A stretch of 54,155 nucleotides of DNA, taken from Lentisphaeria bacterium (GTDB lineage: Bacteria; Verrucomicrobiota; Lentisphaeria; Victivallales; Victivallaceae). The stretch spans positions 1-54,155 of the forward strand of contig JAFTIA010000050.1 of assembly GCA_017457105.1 (NCBI GenBank), read 5' to 3'. The position numbers were made by a program, and so were the translations under genes. Under the pieces are notes generated by a model that did not search any database, was not told the DNA's origin, and saw only the letters and a list, made by a program, of their open reading frames with translations. Within the stretch, counting starts at the first letter, position 1; every line of letters starts with the position of its first letter. Of this stretch, positions 35,401-44,400 are shown piece by piece.

Positions 35401-36597
35401 ATGAAAATTCTCTTATTGTTTGATGACGATTTAAAAAGCGCCAAATCCGCCCCTGTTATGATGAGACAGTTATGTATGGCTTACAAAGCATTGGGGCATG
35501 AACCTGTTTTGATGGTGCCCGATTGCGAGCAAAAGGATGTATGCTGTGAGACAGTGGTCGATGGCGGTTTTAAAATAATCAAGTTCCGGTCCGGCCGACT
35601 GAAAAATATCGGTTTTATTAAACGGGCTGTCAATGAGTCTTTGTTGTCATACAATGTATTAAGAGCGTGGAAACATTTTCGGAAAGAGCAGAAATTTGAT
35701 ATGATAGCAGCCTATTCCCCAACTATTTTTTGGGGGATAGCTGTCAGGCGCATGAAGCGGTATTGGAAGTGTCCAGCATATTTGATTTTGCGCGATCTTT
35801 TTCCTCAATGGACCTTGGATAGCGGTTTGTTGCACCGATATTCTCCGGCGTATTGGTATTTTAAATTTTTTGAATCGCTTAACTATTCTGCTTATGAGCG
35901 GATTGGAGTTCAAACGGAGGGAAATTTAAAATACTTTGAGAGGCGCAGAGAACGGGGGAAGGTTGAAGTTTTAAACAACTGGTTCATTGCTCCGCCCGCC
36001 GCCACCTTGGTGTCATACAAGGAAAAATATGGTCTGAAGGGGAAAATTGTCTTTTTCTATGGCGGCAATATTGGTTTTGCTCAGGATATGATGAATATTG
36101 TGCGTTTGGCGGAAAATATGCTGCCTTATTCTCAAGCCCATTTTTTACTTGTCGGCAAAGGGGATGAATGGAATTTGGTAGAAGAGGAGCGCAAACGGCG
36201 GAAATTAACAAATCTGACTTTGCTTCCTGCATGTTCTCAGGATGAGTATTGGTCCATTCTTAATGAAATGGACATTGGTATTTTTACATTGAATTCGCAG
36301 CATACCACGCAAAACGTTCCAGGGAAACTTCTGGGGTACATGGCGTTTAATAAGCCTATCGTTGGAAGTATCAACAGTGGAAATGACTTGTTGGAACTTT
36401 GGGAAAGGAATCGTGCAGGACTTTTATCTGTAAATCCGGACGATCAAGAATTCCTGAAAAATGCCGTTTCCTTGCTGCAATCAGAATCCCTGTGTAAGGA
36501 GCTGGGGGAAAATGCAGGAAAACTGTTGCAAGAGCAATTCAGCCCCGAGGCCATTGCAAGACAAATTATTACAATCTTGGGAGCGGATATTGATTAA
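35401..36597 (+). CDS. WbuB-like glycosyltransferase (probable L-FucNAc/L-QuiNAc transferase)
   Basis: The 398-residue GT-B protein has the segment YLILRDLFPQWTLDSGLLHR, typical of WbuB, the transferase that follows fnlABC in L-FucNAc clusters. The C-terminal half has FYGGNIGFAQDM, FLLVGKGDEWNLVEE and NVPGKLLGYMAFNKPIVGS, as in GT4 enzymes. Gene order (dehydratase, reductase, 2-epimerase, WbuB-like transferase) is the same as in E. coli O26-like clusters, which supports the amino-sugar assignment. It acts at the cytoplasmic side of the inner membrane. Confidence 0.82.
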   Translation: MKILLLFDDDLKSAKSAPVMMRQLCMAYKALGHEPVLMVPDCEQKDVCCETVVDGGFKIIKFRSGRLKNIGFIKRAVNESLLSYNVLRAWKHFRKEQKFDMIAAYSPTIFWGIAVRRMKRYWKCPAYLILRDLFPQWTLDSGLLHRYSPAYWYFKFFESLNYSAYERIGVQTEGNLKYFERRRERGKVEVLNNWFIAPPAATLVSYKEKYGLKGKIVFFYGGNIGFAQDMMNIVRLAENMLPYSQAHFLLVGKGDEWNLVEEERKRRKLTNLTLLPACSQDEYWSILNEMDIGIFTLNSQHTTQNVPGKLLGYMAFNKPIVGSINSGNDLLELWERNRAGLLSVNPDDQEFLKNAVSLLQSESLCKELGENAGKLLQEQFSPEAIARQIITILGADID

Positions 36598-36667
36598 CTG
36601 TTGAAATTCTTAACGGTCAAAGCAATTTGTTCCTGTGCAAAATCTTGGACATTTATAGCCTGAAATT

Positions 36668-37471
36668 ATGCCATTTAATAGTATAAAGAAATTCTTTGAA
36701 AGGAACAGTTCTCTGCTTGCAGGTGTGTGCTGTCTTCTTTTTGCCGGTTTGAGTCTCTTGGGAAAGTTGCTTGAGCCGGTTCTTTCCAGTGATGGTGCCT
36801 TTTATTTACAGTTGGTGGAAATATGGCGTAATGCTGGACATTATACCGCTATTCCTTCGGCAATGCCGGATGCTACATTGATTCCGGCATTTCCGCTTTT
36901 TTTGATCAAGTGTCTTGTGTCTTGTGGTATCCCGCCGGAGGTGGCAGGAGTTGGGCTTTCCATGCTTGTTGGTAGCACTCTTCCGCTGCTGGTTTATTTG
37001 ATGGCGCAGGAGATCCAGAGCGATAAGCGCATTTCTCTTGCCGCAAGTATGCTGATGGCCTTTAATCCTTCCATGATTGAGCTTGCGTGTGAGATCCAGC
37101 GGGATATGCTGTATATCGGATTGTGCGGATGGGCTGTTTTCTTTGGGTTGAAAGGGTTGATGCAGAAAAAGTTGTGGCCGTGGATCCCTGCCGGAATGTT
37201 GGGGGCATTATCTGCTTTGACCCGGTATGAAACCTTTGAAATGTTTCCTGTTCTGCTGATGGCTTTTTTGATCTTCGGGTTGAAAAAGGGCATTCCGTGG
37301 GAAAGAATATGTCAGCAGGTTGCTATCTTTGCCGCCGCATTGATCATAACTGGTATCGGGATGATTTTTCTGATGGGGATACAGGATTTTGTGATCGATT
37401 CTTATTCAAAATATTTTCAGGGCAAAATGACCTTGCTGGAGTCGCATGTCGCTCCGGGGGAAACAAGATAG
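36668..37471 (+). CDS. N-terminal half of a GT39/ArnT-like membrane glycosyltransferase
   Basis: The 267 residues contain about seven hydrophobic helices. The first periplasmic loop has VLSSDGAFYLQLVEIWRNAG, like the catalytic DExxY region of polyprenyl-phosphate-sugar-dependent transferases (GT39/ArnT/PMT). The reading frame stops at 37469-37471, just after a run of five G (37456-37460). The adjacent frame continues with more helices and a soluble domain. Either the gene is frameshifted or two polypeptides are made. There is no good ribosome binding site before the ATG. Confidence 0.65.
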   Translation: MPFNSIKKFFERNSSLLAGVCCLLFAGLSLLGKLLEPVLSSDGAFYLQLVEIWRNAGHYTAIPSAMPDATLIPAFPLFLIKCLVSCGIPPEVAGVGLSMLVGSTLPLLVYLMAQEIQSDKRISLAASMLMAFNPSMIELACEIQRDMLYIGLCGWAVFFGLKGLMQKKLWPWIPAGMLGALSALTRYETFEMFPVLLMAFLIFGLKKGIPWERICQQVAIFAAALIITGIGMIFLMGIQDFVIDSYSKYFQGKMTLLESHVAPGETR

Positions 37472-37472
37472 A

Positions 37473-38792
37473 ATGTTGAAAGTTCTTTTTCAATCGATTC
37501 CATCCATTCTGTTTGAACCCATTGCGGTTGGGGCTGTGCTTGGTCTTGTGACCGCTGCTGTGCTGTTATGGCGAAAAAAAACAGCCTGGTACTGGAGTGT
37601 TACTTTTGCTCTTCTTTTTATGATCAGTTGGCGGGTGGCAATTCAGATTGTTTCCAGCCGCTATGCCTCCATTTTGGTTTTTCCCGCTACGATTGCCACG
37701 GCGTATTTTGCTTTCAAAATGGATTGGCTTGCCGGATTTATTCCCCGTTTGCCGAAATGGTTCTGCCGGAGTCTGCCATATCTTGCCATCGGGGGGATCG
37801 CGATCGGCGGATTTGCCCAACTGCTCCATTATAATCCCTATGCGAACCGGATCATCCAAGTTGCGGAGTTGATCAGAGAGGATGCAAAGCAGTATAAAAG
37901 CTGTCATATTCTGGCCACAGATGTCAGACGAATGCAGTATTATACCGGTTTACCGACAACTGCTATAGCCGGGGCAGATGTATCTTCGGCTGAATATCCG
38001 AAACAGATTGCTTTGACGTTAAAAAAAGGCTCTGATCGTCCGGCAGAAATGTGTTATGTTGTTTTGCCGATGTCTGCCAAACTGCCGGAAGAACACTATT
38101 TACAGCAGGTGTCGGAGCATATCCGGAAAGAATTGGTTTTGTTGGGCGAATTTTATCACAACCGGAAAAAAAGGCGGTTGACCCGGGTTTACAGATACGA
38201 TATACAAAAAGCATACAATGTTGCAATAGTTCCCGCAGGGACCGTGCAAATTCCCGGGAGGAGAATCCGTACATGTACATTTGAGAAAACATATCCGGTC
38301 GGCAGTTGGTTTCATATTCGGGAGGATAGATATTTTAAAAATCCGCAGTGGAATTTGCAATCTCCTTTGTTGACAGATTTTCCAACAGAGTGGCAGCCGT
38401 CTGGAACCGGAGGCTATTTCCCTGGAAGTAATGGCGAATTAGGGGTGCGGACTTTCCCGGATGGGCAGAAGGTATTGCGTTTGAAATCAGATGCGTTGAT
38501 CGCCTTGTTCCGTATTCCCAAGATGCAGGCAGAAAAGTATAGGGTAAAACTGACTGTATCAGGTAGACCCGGAAGTGTTTTTGCTTTCGGGGCTCATTAC
38601 TACGGGAAAAAACATGTAGGCTTTGAGGTTTTGCCCAAAGTTCAGATCCCTGATACTGGTGTTTGGGATTTTATGCTGTCTCAAAAATATGTGCTGCCCG
38701 GGGCAAAGGTCATGCGGATTGCCTTGCAATTGTTTCACGGGGAGATTTTTGTTCATTCCATTGAACTTTATGAGGTCGATGATAAGAAATAA
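37473..38792 (+). CDS. C-terminal half of the GT39/ArnT-like protein (separate frame)
   Basis: The 439-residue frame starts with more hydrophobic helices (FEPIAVGAVLGLVTAAVLLW, WRVAIQIVSSRYASILVFPA). These include the R-Y-x-x-I/L segment found in the second half of GT39-type proteins. A soluble region (about 145-430) follows, with a beta-sandwich-like tail (FRIPKMQAEKYRVKLTVSGR). It fits as the missing part of the preceding frame: removing one base from the G-run at 37456-37460 would join them into one protein of about 710 residues. An in-frame ATG also exists at 37446, overlapping the first half. Confidence 0.6.
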   Translation: MLKVLFQSIPSILFEPIAVGAVLGLVTAAVLLWRKKTAWYWSVTFALLFMISWRVAIQIVSSRYASILVFPATIATAYFAFKMDWLAGFIPRLPKWFCRSLPYLAIGGIAIGGFAQLLHYNPYANRIIQVAELIREDAKQYKSCHILATDVRRMQYYTGLPTTAIAGADVSSAEYPKQIALTLKKGSDRPAEMCYVVLPMSAKLPEEHYLQQVSEHIRKELVLLGEFYHNRKKRRLTRVYRYDIQKAYNVAIVPAGTVQIPGRRIRTCTFEKTYPVGSWFHIREDRYFKNPQWNLQSPLLTDFPTEWQPSGTGGYFPGSNGELGVRTFPDGQKVLRLKSDALIALFRIPKMQAEKYRVKLTVSGRPGSVFAFGAHYYGKKHVGFEVLPKVQIPDTGVWDFMLSQKYVLPGAKVMRIALQLFHGEIFVHSIELYEVDDKK

Positions 38793-38812
38793 TGGCTCTT
38801 TTTTTGTGTTTG

Positions 38813-38844
38813 TTCCCGGTTCTTTGGAATCGGGAATTTTTTTT
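38813..38844 (+). terminator. Intrinsic terminator closing the polysaccharide cluster
   Basis: Arms TTCCCGGTTC (38813-38822) and GAATCGGGAA (38827-38836), one wobble, around TTTG, are followed by eight T (38837-38844). No comparable terminator was seen between the NusG-like gene and here. Confidence 0.88.
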
Positions 38845-38899
38845 GCCTTGATTTTTGGGCGAAGACGGTTATCTTACTTGGAAAACAGGGAGGTTTTTT

Positions 38900-39496
38900 A
38901 TGGGGCAGTTGCGGATGGTTTATGTGGCGGATGAAAAAAGACCGCTGCCGGAATTGGAGATCGCGCCCGGATTTGCTCTCCGGGTGTTCGGGAAAGATGA
39001 GTTGGCTGAATATTCAGCCCTGCGTGTCAGTGCCGGTTTTGATGCCTGGGACGAAAAACAGTATGACGAATTTGCCCCCTGTCTTCTCCCCGGCGGGCAC
39101 CTTGTTATTACTGAAATCGCTACCGGAAGATTTGCCGCTTCCGCTTCCGCTGAATTGCCCGTGCCGGAACATTTTCACGGTTTCGGTCTTCTGGGCTGGG
39201 TCATGTGCCATCCCGATTTCCGGGGAAAACACCTTGGCTGTGCCGTTTGTCTTGCCGTGATGCGGATCCTTTATTCCTATGGATACCGGTCGTTTATTTT
39301 GTCAACAGATGATTTCCGCATTCCGGCTGTGAAAACATATCTCAACCTCGGCTGGCAGCCCTGGCTCACTGAGCCGGATATGGAAGAACGCTGGCGGAAT
39401 TTGACGGATGTTTTCCACTGTTCTTATGAATCGTTCCGCCCTCTGCCGGGAACATTTGTGCCGCCGAAGAAGGCTGTTCTACATCCCTTTGATTGA
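38900..39496 (+). CDS. GNAT-family N-acetyltransferase
   Basis: The 198-residue protein has the acetyl-CoA binding motif A, GWVMCHPDFRGKHLGCAVCL, and a later AVKTYLNLGWQPW, both standard for GNAT enzymes. The first 40 residues are not conserved. The substrate is unknown. The start at 38900 has GGGAGG six bases upstream. The gene is eight bases from the following BNR gene, so they form an operon separate from the polysaccharide cluster. Confidence 0.83.
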   Translation: MGQLRMVYVADEKRPLPELEIAPGFALRVFGKDELAEYSALRVSAGFDAWDEKQYDEFAPCLLPGGHLVITEIATGRFAASASAELPVPEHFHGFGLLGWVMCHPDFRGKHLGCAVCLAVMRILYSYGYRSFILSTDDFRIPAVKTYLNLGWQPWLTEPDMEERWRNLTDVFHCSYESFRPLPGTFVPPKKAVLHPFD

Positions 39497-39504
39497 GGTA
39501 TGTG

Positions 39505-40641
39505 ATGCAGATTGAATTACAACAGATCAAAACCGGTTTTACCGGTGAATTCTGTTACACCCACGCCCGTGCCGGAATGTCGCCCGACGGCGAGGTGATT
39601 TTAACCACTCAACCTCTTTTGCTGGAAGGGTGTGATGTTTTTTACGGTATGCAGACCCTTGTCAGCAATGATCGGGGGAGATCTTTTTCCGGTTTCTGCA
39701 AATCTGCCACCCTGATCCGGCAGACGGTGGAGGACGGCATGGAAGATGTTTTTTGTGATGCCACTCCTCTCTTTTGCCGCCATACCGGGAAAATGATTCT
39801 GCTGGGGCATACTGCCCGGTACTGGAACAACAAAATCGCTCCCGCTCCCCGCCGCCGTTTTACCGTGTGGAGCGTGTATGATCATGCCGCTGGCGACTGG
39901 ACCCCTTTCCGGCGGCTGGAAATGCCGGATGATGAGCTTTTTTATTCCTGCGGCAACGGTTGCGGACAGAGTGTTGAATTGCCGGACGGCGACTTGCTGA
40001 TCCCGGTTTATTACGCATCCCGGGAAGAGGACTGCAAAGCCGGAAATTGTTATTCTGCCATGGTGCTGCGATGCGGATTTGATGGCGAAAATCTTCGGGT
40101 GAAAGCGTTGGGTACGCCTTTGCACTGCCCGGTTCCCCGCGGATTCTGTGAGCCATCCATTGTCCGGTATCAGGATCAATATCTGCTGGCTTTACGGAAT
40201 GATGTTACCGGATATGTTGCATTGAGTTCTGACGGCATGACCTATTCAGCTCCGGTGGAACTCTGTTTTGATGACGGCGAAAATGCGGGCAATTACAATA
40301 CTCAGCAGCACTGGATCACCGGCGGCGGTAAATTGTATCTGGTCTATACCCGGCGGGGGGCGGGGAATGACCACATTTTCCGCCACCGTGCGCCGCTTTT
40401 TATCGCAGAATTCGATCCGGAAAAGATGGTGTTGATCCGCCGTACGGAACAGGTCGCCGTCCCGGAGCGGGGGGCCCGGTTGGGCAATTTCGGCTGTCTG
40501 CATATAAGTGACCATGAATCCTGGGTCATCGCTTCCGAATGGATGCAGACCACCGCCCCGGATCATTACAATTATCGCCGCTGTATGAGTTACGGCAGCG
40601 ATAACAGTATTTTTATTGCCCGGATCACATGGCAAGAGTGA
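39505..40641 (+). CDS. BNR-type sialidase-like protein (cytoplasmic)
   Basis: The 378-residue protein has a beta-propeller composition with one clear Asp-box-like motif (SNDRGRSF) and a second degenerate one (SSDGMTYS). PRGFCEPSIVRYQDQYLLALR is typical of sialidase-fold and related GH proteins. There is no signal peptide. It is distantly similar in character to the BNR protein at 4749-5921 but not an obvious duplicate. I chose the ATG at 39505 with GAGG six bases upstream rather than a TTG at 39493. Its 3' end overlaps the convergent gene by 17 bases. Sialidase activity is not established. Confidence 0.7.
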   Translation: MQIELQQIKTGFTGEFCYTHARAGMSPDGEVILTTQPLLLEGCDVFYGMQTLVSNDRGRSFSGFCKSATLIRQTVEDGMEDVFCDATPLFCRHTGKMILLGHTARYWNNKIAPAPRRRFTVWSVYDHAAGDWTPFRRLEMPDDELFYSCGNGCGQSVELPDGDLLIPVYYASREEDCKAGNCYSAMVLRCGFDGENLRVKALGTPLHCPVPRGFCEPSIVRYQDQYLLALRNDVTGYVALSSDGMTYSAPVELCFDDGENAGNYNTQQHWITGGGKLYLVYTRRGAGNDHIFRHRAPLFIAEFDPEKMVLIRRTEQVAVPERGARLGNFGCLHISDHESWVIASEWMQTTAPDHYNYRRCMSYGSDNSIFIARITWQE

Positions 40642-41452
40642 CTTCTTCGTTGCTGACTTCTCTGATCCAGTCCCGGATGTAATCCATGGCGGGAAGACCG
40701 ATGTCGGCAATGCAGTTGGAACAGACGATCACGCCCTGCAATTCATCTTTTTTCAGGGCGTCGGTATAAAATTCGCACTGTTTCCGGACCCGGTCCAGGG
40801 GCATGAGGGACTGATTGCCGTAGTCGTGACCGTACAGGCCGCCGAAATATTTTTTGCCGGGAGCGAGTTCCCGGACTTTGTCCAGATTGGCGGGAAGATC
40901 GGCCAGATATTCCGATTTCCAGGTCCAGTAAGTGATGCAGTCGCAAAGGTCCAGATAGGCCTTGCAGTCTTTCTGCAAAATCATTTCATAAATTACGATA
41001 TAAAGTTCCATGGGCCGGGGGAAGTTGTGCAGAGCATCCCGGATCTCCGCCACCCGTTCCACGGATAACCGCCCGATATGACCGATTTGGGCGGCCTTCT
41101 CATCGCTGTAAAAGAAGTCATCAAAAATCCCGCCGGTGATCCGGGGATATTTTGCCGCCATCCGCAAGACTTCATCCAAATCATCCGGCGCCTGCAGTCC
41201 TTGAGAACCCATATCGCCCAGAATGGACCAGACGACCTGTTTGGCATCGGGCATTTTGTCCATTTCCGGGTCAAAGGGCGGCAGGGGTTTGCCCTGCATG
41301 ACCACCCGGAAAATATTGTCGATCCCCAAATGTTTTGCCCCGGCGGCGGAGTCCATTTTGTTTTCGCCGGGGAGATTCCAGCAGTTGTTGAGGGTACGGT
41401 GATGGCTCATCACATCCTGCCCCCAAATCCAGAGACGGTCTCGAAGCTTCAT
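40625..41452 (-). CDS. Unrecognised 275-aa cytoplasmic protein, possibly a TIM-barrel
   Basis: I do not recognise a family. The sequence begins MKLRDRLWIWGQDVMSHH and has alternating helix/strand stretches (LDEVLRMAAKYPRITGGIFDDFF, PMELYIVIYEMIL, LCDCITYWTWKSEYL, GKKYFGGLYGHDYG). These would suit a TIM-barrel sugar-processing protein. There is no signal peptide or transmembrane helix. The gene lies 20 bases downstream of the heparinase-VCBS gene on the same strand, so it probably belongs to that operon. Its 3' end overlaps the BNR gene antisense by 17 bases. Confidence 0.7.
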   Translation of the reverse strand: MKLRDRLWIWGQDVMSHHRTLNNCWNLPGENKMDSAAGAKHLGIDNIFRVVMQGKPLPPFDPEMDKMPDAKQVVWSILGDMGSQGLQAPDDLDEVLRMAAKYPRITGGIFDDFFYSDEKAAQIGHIGRLSVERVAEIRDALHNFPRPMELYIVIYEMILQKDCKAYLDLCDCITYWTWKSEYLADLPANLDKVRELAPGKKYFGGLYGHDYGNQSLMPLDRVRKQCEFYTDALKKDELQGVIVCSNCIADIGLPAMDYIRDWIREVSNEEVTLAM

Positions 41453-41472
41453 ATTATATTTCCTTTCTGCGG

Positions 41473-44400
41473 TTACAGCACGACCAATGTGTCTTTTGAA
41501 ATGACGGCGGTGCCTGCCGGACCGGTGGCGGCGGCAGGCTTGTAACGGCTGCTGCTGTCCACCGGGATCGGGTATTTGCCGATGATCCTGCCGGATTTAT
41601 CCAGGCCGTAAATGAACCCGTCCCGGCATACTGTAAAGAGAGTATCTCCCTTGGCTGCCAGTCCGGTGATCCCTGCAGGGAGATTGGTTTCCCACAGTTT
41701 TTTCATACCTTTGCCAACGCAGACCACCGTGCCGTTTTCCACAGCGGCGGCAAAGCCGTCAGCATAAGGGATCAGGGTTTGCGGAACGCCGCCCAGCAGC
41801 AGCGGTTTGACCTGCGGATTCTGTTCCTGATCCAGCGGGGTCATGACATGGACGGCGTTATCTGCTCTGCTGCAGATGAATTCCGGCTTGCCGTCTCCGG
41901 TGATGTCGCAGACTGCCGTGGAGTGATTCCAGGCGGCATTGGTGCGCTGGAAGATGAGTTTCCCTTCTGCCGTGATCATCTGGTGATAATAGTAACCGGC
42001 ACCCAGCATGATTTCATCTTTGCCGTCTCCGTCACAGTCTGCGGCGGCGCCGGTGAGCATGTTATGGTAACACTTGAATTGCCACTTTTTCTTCCCGGTA
42101 AGGTCAAACGCCTGTACCATCCAGCCGGAATACCCGACAATGAAACCGGTGTCGCCGGTTTGCGGATCTTTGTACGGGAAAAAGACGGCCACTCTGTCAA
42201 AGGTGCTTTTGTTTTCTTTGATGAGTTTCCCGGTGCTGTCATACAATCTCCACAGATGAAGCGTGGGGCGGACATCCACCTGATTGCAGGCGACGACCCA
42301 GAATTCGCGGCCGTTCCGGTCCTGCAGGGCACAGACGGCGTCGACTGTGGCGGGGAGGGTATCCTGCCACGCCATCGTGCCATCCTGCCGCAGTACCCGG
42401 AAAGAGCCGTCTGTACAGCCAACGCCGAATCCGGTCTTGCCCGCTGCCAGAGAGCTGGTGTTTGCCGGGAACTTACAGGTTTTGGTATTCTGCAATTCCG
42501 GCACGTTGAGTTTGGCAGATGGCTGGAATCGGACGGCACTGCCCGGCGTTCCGGCAAGCAGGACCGGTTCTTCTGAAACAAGATCCTGCGGCGTTTCAAA
42601 GGTCCGGACGAAATTCCCGATTTTGACTTTGCGGACCTTGAACCCGATCACGCCATTAGGCCCGGCAAAGAGGGCGTCCCCTTCAAAATTAATGCCGTTG
42701 CCCTTGTAATTGCCCAGCAGGACGGTCTGACCATTGGCAGTCCAGGCATGGTCGGACAATTTCCGCAATTCTGCGCCGGGCGTGTGATTGAAGAAGTGTG
42801 CGTTCCGCAGCATGTCTCCCTTTTTCAGTGCCGCCTGCTGGCGGCTGTTGACCACCCTGACGACCGGTTTAGCAAAATTGTAGAAAGCATAACTTCCGGC
42901 ACCCCGGCTGCTGTTGGGCTGTTCCTGCGTGGTCATTTCCAGTTCCGAATCCCCGCCGTGGATGTAAAAACGGGAAGGCGCAGAGGGGCATTTGAAGCCT
43001 GCCGGGTCATAAATATTTTCCCGCATTTTGCTCACATCCGTATTGTCCGGCTTCTGGGTGACGCAAACGCTTCCGGGCGTATCCTGTTTGAATTCCCCCA
43101 GTGTGCGCCAGCGGTATTCCGCAAGGAAGTCACCATCGGTTTTGGCGGTAAGTTCATCAATGACCCAGAAGTCCTGTTTGGCGTTCCAGACAATGGTGCG
43201 CACCCAGTTTGCCGGGCCGTGATTTTCCGAGAGGACCCGGGTGACAGCAAATTTTTTGGAGGGGGTCTGGGCGCTGTTGAGAATCTGGCCCAACGCGCCC
43301 CGGTCACGGGTTTCCGGGCGGTAATGACGGCCGTTGACCCGCAAACTCAAGGTGTTATGCTCTTCCGGCGGGTAGAGGATGTAATGACCCTCGGTCAGCC
43401 ACACATGGCGCCCCCGGCCGTAGCGGAGGATGCCGTTTACGTCGCAATGACCGTGGGGTGCCCGGCTCAGGCCGGAGGTGAGGAGGAAATCCCCGTCGCC
43501 CTCCCAGCCGCTGCGGAAATAAGCCTTGTCCAGAATGGGGCGGTCATACTTGGGGGCGCGCCGGAGTTTGAGCCGGAAATCATCCATCGGAAAGACCAGC
43601 AGTCCATTGTAGCGGTCACTTACCGGATATTCTTTGGTAAGGTCGATGCCGTAGTCTGCTATTTTGTTCTTGAGAGTGGGGTGGCGCATCCGTTGGCCGA
43701 TCATGGCAAGAATGGCTTTGGCATCCTGATCGTCAAAAATATCTTTGGCATAGGCAAGGATCTCCGGAACGCCGCCGCCGCCCATGGGAGAGGTATCTCC
43801 ATAGCCGATGGTACGCATGGTCTGCGCCCATTGCGCTTTGGTGTAATGGAAATAATCCTGCATGGAGGGCTTGTGGAAGAAAGACATGTCATAATTGCCG
43901 GAGGCAAGAGCGTAGTCAATGAAAATCGTGGTGCAGAGATGATGATATCCCGGCGCATCTTCCGGCCCGATGGGGTGGGGTTCAATGCCTTTCATGGCTT
44001 GTGCGGCGGCGGCCATCCAGTATTTTGCCGGGGCGTAATGATAGCGGTGCAGCAGATATTCCCCGCAGAAATAACTGGTGCGGGAGGCAAAAATGGGGTG
44101 ATTGGTCAGGTAAGCAAGCTTGTTGGTGTCATACAGTTTCATCGGTTCCCGCATTTCCCAGAAATTCATGGTGTCTTCCCCGATCCGGCGGATCAGGCGG
44201 GCGGCCCGGGCCCGGTCTTCGGCGGAAAAGAGGGGATTATCCTCCAGACCTGCAACTTGCCAGGCAAGCATGTGTGCGGTGAAGGTGGGTGGGCGGTCAG
44301 AATTCCCTTTGACCGTATCGTAGACATCTTCATAAAACTTCAAAACTTTGCTGTAATGAAGCAGATCTTCATCGGCACCGTTCCGGAGATAGTCCATATA

